Source: Tribonema minus (taxonomy: Eukaryota; Sar; Xanthophyceae; Tribonematales; Tribonemataceae). From it: 64,000 nucleotides of DNA. Numbering within the stretch: position 1 is the stretch's first letter; every line of letters starts with the position of its first letter. A model generated the notes under the pieces. The model was not told the origin of the DNA. It did no database searches and saw only the letters and a list, made by a program, of their open reading frames with translations. Made by a program: the position numbers and the translations under genes. The DNA is taken from NCBI GenBank assembly GCA_017506865.1, contig JAFCMP010000539.1:585045-649044 (forward strand). Reading direction: 5' to 3'. This document shows positions 51,474-61,500 of this stretch, in pieces.

Positions 51474-53576
51474 ATGGTCAAGACTGACCATGGCTCCAAG
51501 AAGCCAACGAGTGGGTCAAGCCGCAGCGGAGGTGTTAGTGGCGGTGCTAGGCCTGCTGGCAGCACTGCTGCTAAGAGCAACAAGGGCGGTCAGCGCTCCG
51601 CTACGCGCCCCGCGCCAAGCTCGGGTGACAAGCCGTCGAGCCCCCCTCCCCGGCCCGCGGCAGCGTCCGCAAGACCCAGCCAGGTCGGTGCCAGCGCGCC
51701 CGACACGTCTGCCTCGGTACGGTCCACAGAATCAGTAGTCACTGGTGCCGCACCTCCTTTTATACGTAATTTCGCTGAGTCCAGCGACGAGCCCGGCGGT
51801 GGCGGCTCAGAAGCCGAAGCCATAGTGGCAAGGCAGTTACGTTTGAGGCAGAAAAGAGAACAGCTTGCAGCAATGGGCATTATGCTTAGCGAAGCCCAGG
51901 TAGCAGAAGGCGAGGAAGCTTTTGCACGTGCAGCTGTTGAGAAAAAACTCGCACCAACGAAAAGCCCACGCAAGACACCGCGTGCAGCTGCAACAACCGC
52001 GCCAGTTGTGCCGGTAGCCGCGCCAGTTGTGCCGGCAGCGTCCGCGAAGTCTGCGGCGCCAGCACCTGCGAAGTCCACAGTGCCAGTTGCAGCACTGGTT
52101 GCGCCCGCGGTGGCCCCACCTAAGGTCGCGCGCAGTCAGCCGGCCAAGACGTCGGTTACGCGCGGTGCACGGGTCCCAGTTGCGGCGCCTGAAGTAGCAC
52201 CGGCGGCTCCGACGCCTCAGAGCTCCAAGCCATCAGCTAGGCTAGTGGCTCCCACATACTATACTGCACCAGCGAGGGCCCCTGAAGCCTCAGATAAATC
52301 GCCTGTGACGCAGCCGCGTCGGGGTGCAAGTGGTAAGGCGCGGCGTGTGCCAGTTGTGCCACGTAGCGTGCCAGTCGTGCAAAGTTCGCCAGTTGTGCCA
52401 CGTAGCGCGCCCGTCATACCGCGAAAGCCAGTTGAGCAACAAGCGGCAGAGCGACGGAGGGCAGTTAGGCAACTGCTCGAGTCTTCTGAGTCATCTGGTG
52501 ATGAGGGTGGTGTGCCCTTTGATCCTGAGGGCACAGATGAGGCTTACGACCAGTGGCGTGAGGGCATCGAAGCTCGCGTCGAGGCACATAAGCGAGCTGC
52601 CAAGGCCGCCAAAACGGCTGCAACGTTCGCCGAAATTCACGAGCGTGCCCTTTACGAACGCCTTGGCGAGCTCCAGCTTCGCGTCACCAGAGCTCCTAGT
52701 GAGAGCAAGAACATGGTGAAGAACTCACTGCTGCCGATGGCGCGGACGTTCGCTGCGGAGCAGGCCGAAGAGGTGCGCAAGCATAATGTTGCACTTCTGG
52801 AAAAACGTGGTCATGACTTCAAAGCTAGCCAGTTCGGCGAGCTGCTGACCATAGGTGAACACCGTAAGCGGTCCAATAGTTGGCATCGCTTCGCCTTCGG
52901 CACAGGCGACGGTGAGGAGGCGGAACTCTGGCGAATGCTAAGGGAGTTCGAGAACACGCCTCTGGTCACCGAGGAGGCGCGCCTAGCTGCGGACACTTAC
53001 CCGCGCAGCCTGGTGACGCACCCGTTCCTCAACACTGACGGGCACTCCGACACGTCGGACGACGACGCAGCCGGCGCAGCTGCGAGTCCGCGTGAAGATG
53101 GCGCAGTGGCCGGCGTAGCCACCAGCGCATCGGCTCTAGGTGAGAGCATTAGGACTGCGGGGGCAGTAGAACCCTCGTACTCCTCAGTTGCCATGACGGC
53201 GCGGAAACCCAAAGTTGACTTGAGGGGTTTCGGCGGCACTGGCGTCGTCATTGTAACGCAAGTAGGCAGGCTTGAAGCTTCCATTAGAGCTTTTGAGCGT
53301 AGCTGCGACACGCGTGGCGTGCCCAAGTCGGCCTACTCAGAAGCGCTGTTGCAGAGTCTGACCAAGAGTCAGTACGCTGATCTGACCAGCGCAGTCACCA
53401 ATGAGCGCACGGGAATGCTAGAAACTCGTGCGTTTAGTGATTTGTCTTATGAGCAGATGGTGCAATGCCTTACGGCAGCGTACGATAGCACATCTGCCAG
53501 GCAAATAGCACTTCAAAAGTATCATGAACTCACGCGTACCTCCGGTACCAGCCCGAAGTGTGGGGCAGGGAGGTAG
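51474..53576 (+). CDS. Gag-like frame 1 of the retroelement-like block
   Basis: A 700-residue frame. The first 330 residues are Ala/Pro/Ser-rich and disordered, with many VPVAAP-like repeats. From about 370 there is a charged helical stretch (KRAAKAAKTAATFAEIHERA). The last 130 residues (VGRLEASIRAFERSCDTRG, LSYEQMVQCLTAAYDSTSA) have the helical look of a retroelement capsid. No host family recognised. Confidence 0.6.
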   Translation: MVKTDHGSKKPTSGSSRSGGVSGGARPAGSTAAKSNKGGQRSATRPAPSSGDKPSSPPPRPAAASARPSQVGASAPDTSASVRSTESVVTGAAPPFIRNFAESSDEPGGGGSEAEAIVARQLRLRQKREQLAAMGIMLSEAQVAEGEEAFARAAVEKKLAPTKSPRKTPRAAATTAPVVPVAAPVVPAASAKSAAPAPAKSTVPVAALVAPAVAPPKVARSQPAKTSVTRGARVPVAAPEVAPAAPTPQSSKPSARLVAPTYYTAPARAPEASDKSPVTQPRRGASGKARRVPVVPRSVPVVQSSPVVPRSAPVIPRKPVEQQAAERRRAVRQLLESSESSGDEGGVPFDPEGTDEAYDQWREGIEARVEAHKRAAKAAKTAATFAEIHERALYERLGELQLRVTRAPSESKNMVKNSLLPMARTFAAEQAEEVRKHNVALLEKRGHDFKASQFGELLTIGEHRKRSNSWHRFAFGTGDGEEAELWRMLREFENTPLVTEEARLAADTYPRSLVTHPFLNTDGHSDTSDDDAAGAAASPREDGAVAGVATSASALGESIRTAGAVEPSYSSVAMTARKPKVDLRGFGGTGVVIVTQVGRLEASIRAFERSCDTRGVPKSAYSEALLQSLTKSQYADLTSAVTNERTGMLETRAFSDLSYEQMVQCLTAAYDSTSARQIALQKYHELTRTSGTSPKCGAGR

Positions 53577-55105
53577 TTGCAGCCGCGCACGACGCCGGCT
53601 GCGCGGACAACCAGCAAATTGTTCGTATGAAGTTCGTTCATGAACTGCCATTATGCTGCCGTCAAGAAGTAAACGGCATGTATGAGACCTGGGATCTAAA
53701 GAACACCGCTTTTCCCAAGGTCGTGGCAACTGCCCAGCAAAAGTGGCAGGCAGCGCCTATTGACGAGCGCGAGACTCGAAATGTTGTGTCTGCAATGGCC
53801 GCGGCACACATCTCAACCCCCCCCTACTCTGACACAGGCAAGCGCCCTGCCAAGGATGGGTGGAGCGTGGTCAGTAACGACCATCGCTATAAAAAGAAGA
53901 ATAAGCTTTCGGCTGTTCGCGCTGTGTTGGCGGGGCTGAGCGCTAACGAGCGTCGCCAGCTTGGAGTCAGCGGCCGCGCGCCGCAGGGCAAGGCTAGCTC
54001 CGCAGGCGATAACGGCGGCGGCGGAGCCAAGCCCCAGAGCAACTTCAAGTGTCTTGGCTGCAGAGTGAACCAGGGAGACTGGGACACACTTATGCGGCAC
54101 ATTACTACCTGCCCTCAGTGCATTGCGCACCGAAAGAGGATGGCAGAAAAGCACCGCCAAGGTGAATCACACTTGCAATTGTCTGCTGCCTTGGTAGGAA
54201 GTGACTTGCCTGCTGCAAGTTCAGCATCAGCAATCAGTGAATTGCCTGGTGTAGTTAGAGCAGATGCATGTTCGGCACAGGTAGCTGAGCATGCCACTGA
54301 CGCTGTTTACGATGTCTCTTTGCGCGCACAGATGGCGGCAATTGAGGGTGGGCCAGAGCCACCACCCAGAGTTATCAAACACGCGTCTATCTGCTGTGGG
54401 GCGCTAGGAGGCGCCATAGCTGGGGGTAAGTTGACCTCCAGAGCAGGTTTTGTAACACGCACGGTGCTCGCAGTTGACAAAGACGTCAAGGCAATTGAGG
54501 CTCTGCATGAAGTTCATCCAGAAGTGCCCACGCTCACTGCATGCATCACTGATGCGAAGGTTGTTGCACGTCTCATCGACGAGAAACCTGACGTCACCAC
54601 CATCTCGCCGCCCTGCACAGATTTTTCGGCAGAGGGCAAGAAGGTCGAGGGCGAAGCTGCCGAGTGCACGGTCCATGCCGCACGGCTCATCGTGCGGGCC
54701 AAGCTTCGGGTGGTGTTGTATGAGAATGTGCCAGGAGTGCTAGTGTCACGCGCGTTTGCACGCGCAGTACGCATTCTCAAGTCGGCTGGTTACATGCTGT
54801 ACATTGCCAGGTTAAAGGCTTCTGAGTTTGAAGTACCTTGCAGGAGGCAGAGGGTGTACATTGTCATAGTACCAGCAGGGGTGGCCTCACGTGAGGCGCT
54901 CCAGAGGTTCGGTGCGGTAATAAATACCAAGCGTTTACACAGCAGACCCACATCTGTTCGCTCTCGCTTGCGCTGCCCCGAACGCACATTCTGTGGTGAC
55001 ACTGGATGTTGGAGTGTCACCTGTAACTGTTACGGTTGGCAGTTACGAGTTGTTCGTTGTGTTTGTTTGGCTCAGACAAGAGCAGCAGCCCCAGAATACA
55101 CATAG
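53558..55105 (+). CDS. Zinc finger plus DNA cytosine-5 methyltransferase module 1
   Basis: A 515-residue frame. It has a Cys/His finger (CLGCRVNQGDWDTLMRHITT, then C-P-Q-C) at about 165-190. A C5-methyltransferase domain at about 54370-54890 shows motif I (ICCGALGG), the catalytic loop ISPPCTDFS, YENVPGVL and RQRVYIV. It is distinct in sequence from module 2. Such domains methylate cytosine in DNA; in an element they could mark its own copies or counter host marking. Confidence 0.8.
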   Translation: MWGREVVAAAHDAGCADNQQIVRMKFVHELPLCCRQEVNGMYETWDLKNTAFPKVVATAQQKWQAAPIDERETRNVVSAMAAAHISTPPYSDTGKRPAKDGWSVVSNDHRYKKKNKLSAVRAVLAGLSANERRQLGVSGRAPQGKASSAGDNGGGGAKPQSNFKCLGCRVNQGDWDTLMRHITTCPQCIAHRKRMAEKHRQGESHLQLSAALVGSDLPAASSASAISELPGVVRADACSAQVAEHATDAVYDVSLRAQMAAIEGGPEPPPRVIKHASICCGALGGAIAGGKLTSRAGFVTRTVLAVDKDVKAIEALHEVHPEVPTLTACITDAKVVARLIDEKPDVTTISPPCTDFSAEGKKVEGEAAECTVHAARLIVRAKLRVVLYENVPGVLVSRAFARAVRILKSAGYMLYIARLKASEFEVPCRRQRVYIVIVPAGVASREALQRFGAVINTKRLHSRPTSVRSRLRCPERTFCGDTGCWSVTCNCYGWQLRVVRCVCLAQTRAAAPEYT

Positions 55106-55258
55106 CACAGTTCGGTCAGCTGTGTTGTGTGTGGGTGTCTTCTCTGCATTGTTCCCTGCACTTGCTGAAGTGTAGTACGGAGACTAGTTGTTTCATCAGT
55201 TGGTTCCCGAGTACGAAAAGACGACCTTTGACCAAATCCACCAGGCGATAGCGGTACG

Positions 55259-58200
55259 ATGGCGCACGAGCAGGACTCGGCGCGTGCTGCATCAGGAGTA
55301 AACTCTCGCGCAACGCGGAGCTCTGGAGTTGTGTTGGCCAAGCTGCCCTATGGCCACAACCCGGAGCCGAGGCGTGTGCAGAGGTCACGGAGTTTGTCCG
55401 TGGGACGCGCAGCATCACTGGCAGATGCTGTTGCGATCAAGGCTGGAGGCGCTGCTGGTGGCGCAGTCGTACCAGCCCAGAGTGCGAACGAGCTAGCAAG
55501 CGGCAGCGCAGTGAGAACAGAGCCTGTGCCAGGGCCTGCAACTGACGCTGCTGCGGCGGCTCCGCACCACTTGTCCACCATCGGGAGCAGCGACACCACT
55601 TCAGGTCCAGTATCTGTCGCTGACCACGCTTTGGTGGAGTGGGCAGACAGTGCTGCTGCCGACTGGGGGCACGAGTCTGGCGGCAAGCCTTCTGGACCCA
55701 CAGGACTTCTTGGCGCCCTCGCCGACAACCCGAAGCACCTGGTCATCCGCCCGATGGGATCTGGGCCCGCAATGGACGCGGTGCCCTCTCCTAGGGAGCG
55801 TGAAATGGAGCAGGAGGAGCAGCGAAAGGAAGCTGCGATGGTGGGGCATATGACTGCCGAGGAGGACTTGGACTTGCAGCTCAACATGGAGTTGCAGTAC
55901 CTGCAGTCCGAGGTAACCAGCCTCAAAGGGGGGCTCGCAGGGGTGGCCAACACCACCTCTCTCATGGGGCAGGATCTGTGCATGGTAATTACGCACAACT
56001 TGCCCGGTATCGACACATCGCTGCGCAGGCACCAGATGCAGCTGGCGGAGCACGCTAGTGCACTGGCGCAGATGGGGAGTGGCCCCACCATCGCAGGCGG
56101 TGCAGCATCACAGCGCGACATGGACGCGCTGGTACAGGATGTGATTCCTGTCATACAAGGAGACATGGCGGCCATCGCGGAGAGCATCGCGGAGGTCGGT
56201 GAGAGGGTCGCGACTGCGGAGTTGCGGCTGATCCACATGGGTGAGCGCCTGTCAGGAGTGGCAGCGGAGGTTGCGCAGGGGCAAAAGCGCATGGAGGAGG
56301 TGATCGCGCGGCACGAGGATCTGCTGCGGCGGCACAACAACGCTGCAGCGGGCGTGGGGGACATGCGGCGCCAGCTATTTGAGGTGGGCACTAAAGTTGC
56401 GATGCTTGATGCGCAGCGTCGTACCACAACGGCGTATGAGACATCCTTCCACTCTGTGGGTAGCAACTTTGGCAGCGCAGCACCCAGTGTGGCTCCCGAG
56501 GACAGCGTGTCAGTAGCAGACTTCAGCACCAGCGGCCCGGCAGTGCCGCTTAGTACGATCCGCAGCAGCAGCGTGGCACGACCGCCTATTGCGCCATACG
56601 CTGCACCATTGGCTGGGCCTGGAAAGCACGTGTCGCCGAGCGCATCGGCGGCGCCGACCATTCCTGCTGGCGGCGCTGACGCCCGGCCACTGCGTCAACA
56701 ACTGGAACGTGTAACAAGCAGCTACGCTGCTGACTCGTCGGATGCGACTTTGGCACCCACAGCGCAGCCCACTATGAAGCCCGACGCTCAGCTGCAGCTG
56801 CAGCATGCAGCAGATCAGAGCCACTTCCATCAGGCTCTGATGACACTTACTATGCAGCGCGATGCAGCTACGGCAGAGGCTCAGCAGCTACGGAGGGTCA
56901 ACGCTGGCCTATCGGCGGCGCCAACGGCCGCAATGGCGGCCGCCCCAGGTACTATGCAAGCAGCGGCTACCCAGCAGAGGCCGTCGACGACTGCTGCGCC
57001 AACTGCCTTGCCTGCTGCCACCCTCGCGGACGGCGGCAGCAGCGACTTTGGCGCCGCAGCCCGCGGCGCCGGCAGCAGCGGCGGCGCTGCAGGCAGCGGC
57101 GGCGCCGGAGGCGGCGCCGGCGGCGACGGCGACGGCGGTGGCGGAGGCGGCAGCGGCCCCTCTAGATCGCCCCGGGGCACTGTACCGGTTGGCGCAGCCT
57201 CTGGCGGCGGCAGCGGCGGCGGCGGTGGAGGCGGCGGTGGTGCAGGTGGCGCTGGTGGTGGCGGCAGTGGAGGCAGCCGTGACGACAACTTTGATCGTGA
57301 TGGCTGGGCTCTGCGCCGTGTACCGGCAGACTTGGACAAGCTGTTCCATGGCCTCACGCCTGTAAACCGCGGCGACGAGTATGTCGTGTGGCAGATTGGC
57401 AGTCAACTGCTGGTGCACCTGCGCCACGCCTGCTCACTCGCGCGTCAGAAGGCCAAGCTGCCGCAGGTGCTCAACAGGGAGGACGACTTTGGTTGCGAAT
57501 GGCTGGCCCCCTTTACCATGGGCCTGTGTGTCGCCTTACGGGGCTCGCATCCGGCAGCAGCAACGGTGCGCGAGCAGGCAGAACAATGGATCGCGGAGGG
57601 CGCACGGGGAGTGGCGGCTGGCACGAGAGACCTGCAGCTCTACAAGTGGCTCATGGAACAACTGGGGGAGCACTTCCAGCAAGGTCAGCCTTCTCGCATT
57701 GCGGCGGACCTGTTACGCGTGGCGGTGCGCAAAGACACGCCATTCCGTGATGCGCTCAACTACATGCAGTCCAAGTGCAACCTGTCCGCAATGATCGACC
57801 CGACAAACGACAACCTACGCGTCCAAGCTCTTACGGGCTTGGTAAACAGGCAATACCCAACAATTGCCGCGCAGGACAACATTCGGGACATCATCAACCG
57901 CCACACACGCTACAGCATGCACCAGGCGCTTGAGGCGCTCAAGGCGCACCGCTCCGTGCAGCATCTCGCCAGCGGCGCACCCGCCGGCTACTCTATATAC
58001 CCCGAGACACTCAGCACGGGCTCAGGCGGAGGCGCCAGCGGTCTAAGTGGCGGCAATGGTGGCGGTGGCACCAATGATTACGCGCTGGGCGACAGGAGGC
58101 GCAGGCAGCAGCGTGAATCAGTGACACTGAACTCCATGGCTCTGTTGGCAGTGGTGGAGGAGAAATTCACCAGCTCGGAGCGGGCGCGGGGTAACGCGCT

Positions 58201-58570
58201 GGGGTGCTACAACTGCGGCGGTGATCACCTGTTCAGCGCATGCTCGGAGGCATTCAACCACGCAGGTTGGGCAGCGGCAGCAGTACAACGCCCACTGGTG
58301 CAGAAATTTGCGCCTACGAACCAGACGACGTGGCAGGCACTCCGGTCGCGCATACGTGCTTTCAACAGCGGCGATGCCTCCTCGCTTCAGGGCCCGCGCG
58401 GCAGAGATTCCGCAGATGGTGGAAGCGGAAGTGGCGCTGGCGGTGGCAGGAGCTACAACCGCTACGGGGCGGCTACGGCCGCGGCGGCCGTGGCAACAGT
58501 GGCAACAGGGGCACCTAGGGGTGCGACCCCCAGCCCACTCCTGGCTGGGGGGAGCACTTGGAGCCTCTAG
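55259..58570 (+). CDS. Gag-like frame 2 with CCHC zinc knuckle
   Basis: A 1103-residue frame. The N-terminal third is disordered, then a coiled coil (about 190-390). A Gly-rich linker at about 600-680 is followed by a helical capsid-like part (LDKLFHGLTPVNRGDEYVVW, LYKWLMEQLGEHFQQG) and one zinc knuckle, CYNCGGDHLFSAC, near 58205. The knuckle and order support a Gag identity. Confidence 0.7.
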   Translation: MAHEQDSARAASGVNSRATRSSGVVLAKLPYGHNPEPRRVQRSRSLSVGRAASLADAVAIKAGGAAGGAVVPAQSANELASGSAVRTEPVPGPATDAAAAAPHHLSTIGSSDTTSGPVSVADHALVEWADSAAADWGHESGGKPSGPTGLLGALADNPKHLVIRPMGSGPAMDAVPSPREREMEQEEQRKEAAMVGHMTAEEDLDLQLNMELQYLQSEVTSLKGGLAGVANTTSLMGQDLCMVITHNLPGIDTSLRRHQMQLAEHASALAQMGSGPTIAGGAASQRDMDALVQDVIPVIQGDMAAIAESIAEVGERVATAELRLIHMGERLSGVAAEVAQGQKRMEEVIARHEDLLRRHNNAAAGVGDMRRQLFEVGTKVAMLDAQRRTTTAYETSFHSVGSNFGSAAPSVAPEDSVSVADFSTSGPAVPLSTIRSSSVARPPIAPYAAPLAGPGKHVSPSASAAPTIPAGGADARPLRQQLERVTSSYAADSSDATLAPTAQPTMKPDAQLQLQHAADQSHFHQALMTLTMQRDAATAEAQQLRRVNAGLSAAPTAAMAAAPGTMQAAATQQRPSTTAAPTALPAATLADGGSSDFGAAARGAGSSGGAAGSGGAGGGAGGDGDGGGGGGSGPSRSPRGTVPVGAASGGGSGGGGGGGGGAGGAGGGGSGGSRDDNFDRDGWALRRVPADLDKLFHGLTPVNRGDEYVVWQIGSQLLVHLRHACSLARQKAKLPQVLNREDDFGCEWLAPFTMGLCVALRGSHPAAATVREQAEQWIAEGARGVAAGTRDLQLYKWLMEQLGEHFQQGQPSRIAADLLRVAVRKDTPFRDALNYMQSKCNLSAMIDPTNDNLRVQALTGLVNRQYPTIAAQDNIRDIINRHTRYSMHQALEALKAHRSVQHLASGAPAGYSIYPETLSTGSGGGASGLSGGNGGGGTNDYALGDRRRRQQRESVTLNSMALLAVVEEKFTSSERARGNALGCYNCGGDHLFSACSEAFNHAGWAAAAVQRPLVQKFAPTNQTTWQALRSRIRAFNSGDASSLQGPRGRDSADGGSGSGAGGGRSYNRYGAATAAAAVATVATGAPRGATPSPLLAGGSTWSL

Positions 58571-61500
58571 TGTCACTGGGGGGGGGAGTGACGCCCTCCC
58601 CCCGACGACAGTCAGAGACGCTGCGGCAGCAGCGGCGCCTGCGGGCGTCGCGCAAGCTGCAGTGCGCGCGACGTCTGCGGGGGCGACGGCGAGCGCCGCC
58701 CAAGCAGCTGACGCGCAGCGGAGCGCTGCGATGGCAGCGGCGCCCTCGGGCGCCGCGCCAGTCGCAGCGCGTACTTCTGGTGTGGCGGCGCCGCGGCGCG
58801 CCGCGCACGCACCAGAGGCACTACGGAGTGCTGTGGCAGCAGCGGCGCCTACTGACGTCGCGCAAGCTGCAGCACGCGCGGCTTCTGCGAGGGTGCCGGT
58901 GAGCGCCGCCCAAACGGCTGACGCGCAACGAAGCGCTGCGATGGCAGCGGCGCCCTCGGGCACCGCGCCGGTCGCGGCGCGTGCTGCTGGTTTGGCGGTG
59001 CCTGCGCGCGCCGCGCACGCACCAACAGCACCACGGAGGGCTGCGGCAGCAGCGGTGTCTATGGACGTCGCGCAAGCGGCGCGCGCAGCTTCTTCAGTGG
59101 CGCCGTCGGGCGCCGCCCAAGAGGATGACGCGCAGCGGGGCGTTGCGATGGCAGCAGCGCCCTCGGGCGCCGCGCCAGTCGCGGCGCGTGCTTCTGGTGT
59201 GGCGGCGCCGCGACGCGCCGCGCTCGCACCAGCAGCACCACGGAACGCTGCGGCAGCAGCGGCACCTTTGGGCGCTGCGCTGTCTGCAGTGCATGCAGCT
59301 TCTGCAGCAGCGGCGAGCGCCGCCCACGCAGCAGCTGCGCAGCAGAGCGTTACGACGGCGCAGCTTCCGTTGAGCGCTGCTGCTGAGGAGGCGCCCACGA
59401 ACGCTGCTCAAGCAGCAACGGCGCGATGGAGACCGGCGGCGTTGGCGGCGCCTGATGGTGCTGCACAGTCGCCGGCGACAACAACTACGACTGTACAGCG
59501 ATGGCCTATTTTGGGGCGACGTAAGTCCAGCGGCGCGCGGCTACGGCGCGCGCGCGCGGAGCGCCTGCAGCAGGAGCAGCGCGCTCGACAGCCGGTAGCA
59601 CCCCTCAGCCCTATTCAGGAGCTTGGTACTCCAGCATGGAGACCCGTGCATGCTGCGGCGGGTCATGGAGTTGGCGCGCACGCGTCATCGCAAGGGGGGG
59701 TGAGGATACCACCAGCACCAGCAGTGAGTAGCTGCAGCACGACTACAACTGCAACTTCTGCGCCGGCAACGGCGCCACATTTGGCGACTGCAGCAGCTGC
59801 TGCGACACGACACACGACAACTCCATCTTCTACACCAACTTCAACTCTGACATCAACTGCGACTCCCACACATTCCTCAAGACCGCCTTCAGCACCACTC
59901 AGCGGCGGCGACGCTGCTGCGGCGGCGCACGCCGCCGACGACGCCGCCTTTGCAGCGGAGCAGCAGCGCAGGCTGATAGCTCTGCAGCGGCTTCATGCTT
60001 TCAAGGTGGATGGCACGGCTCAACCTGAGCCGCAGCGGCGGATGCGCAGCTGGGCGCCGGCGGCAGAGACCCTTGGCGCCATCGACGAGGTGCTGGACGG
60101 CGAGGCGGGCCTGACAGCGGTGGAGATAGCCATGGCAGAGGAGGCGCGCACTGTTGAGCGCTGCTTCGAGATACTGGCCATGTGGGCGCCGGAGGACGGA
60201 GCTGATGACGGGGCGGTCTTGGCATACTACGCTGAGGTGGCAGCGATGGAGGCCGCAGTACTACCTGTACCACAGCAGGCAAGCATGCCCAACGTAAGGG
60301 GCAAACTCTATACTGACGTGCACTCTAGGTTCAAGGCCCGTTTACGCTCTGCGCGCGCACTACGTTGCAAGTTTTCTAGGGACATTCTCTGGGACACTGG
60401 GGCCTCAGTTACTGCCATCAGGGAGCAAGCATTCCGCAAATTAGTTGCATCAGGAGCCATAGAGCAACGGGATGTCCACCAACTCAGCAAACCTAGGGCA
60501 GTAGCCGGTGTTGACACATCCAAGAAGCCACAGCGCGTCACCCACGCTGTAGCGCTTCACTTTGAGGCTGATGGCCCAGACGGGGTAGCTTTCACTCAGC
60601 TGGCGCTCATTGTACCACATCTGCCACACGACATCATCATTGGGCGTGACCACATCAGCAGACATAAGTGGCATGCAAGTCATAGTGGCAGTGGGCCCAC
60701 ATACGTGTATGGCGAGCCATCAGCAGAGCCCACCCCCAGCTTCAGTCCCAAAGTCCCAGTGTACACCTACGGGGAGGAACGCGATTGGGTGGCAGTAGTG
60801 CGCGTCGCAACAGAGCTAGATGGCCTTGAACATGGTGTGCAGACAGTTTGGGTTCAAGTGATGGAGTCTGATGGGATCACACCTGTCGTCTCCTGCCCGG
60901 GAGAACTGGACACAGCACATGTGACCATCGCGGAGGAATTCCTGAATCACATGTACACACGCGAGCTGACGGTTGGGCTGCATGCCAAGCCGGTCAAGCT
61001 CGAGCAGCGGGGGGAGCCCGTCTCGCTGCCACGTGGCACCGTGCTGGGCAAGGCGCGGCCGCTACGTGAGGTAACTGACAGCGTGCTGGAACGAGACCCG
61101 AACGCGCGCGCCACGGCGGTAGACGTTTACTGCGGCGCTGGCGGCCTGGCGGAGGGGCTCCAGCCCTACTTGAACGTCAAGCTCGCCGTTGACTCTGAGG
61201 AGCGCGCTCTTCGGATATACAAGGAGAATCACCCTCATACGGACGTCCGCCGCCGGGATATGGCGGACCCATCTACGCGCGCAGAGCTCATTGCAGATAT
61301 GAGGCGGCTGCGCGCCGAGGTCTTATTAGGGGGCCCCCCCTGCCAGAAGTTCTCAACAGCAGGGGAGGGGGAGACGGCTTTGGGCATGGAGCACCTCTAC
61401 TACATGCTGGAGGTAGCAATGGGCGCAGAGACCTGCCGACTACTGCAGATTGAAAATGTTCCGGGCCTTAGGGCGGCACCGGAGCTGGCGGAGTTTCTGC

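Noticed and set aside
55348-56661. A 437-residue minus-strand frame
   Set aside because: Antisense to the second Gag-like frame; Ser/Cys-rich without motifs.
58585-58610. G-rich stretch as a possible regulatory G-quadruplex
   Set aside because: It lies at the overlap of two coding frames and is explained by the codon composition; no independent support.
58118-59398. A 426-residue Ala-rich minus-strand frame
   Set aside because: Antisense reading of the GC-rich coding repeat; repeats of GCN codons stay open in several frames.
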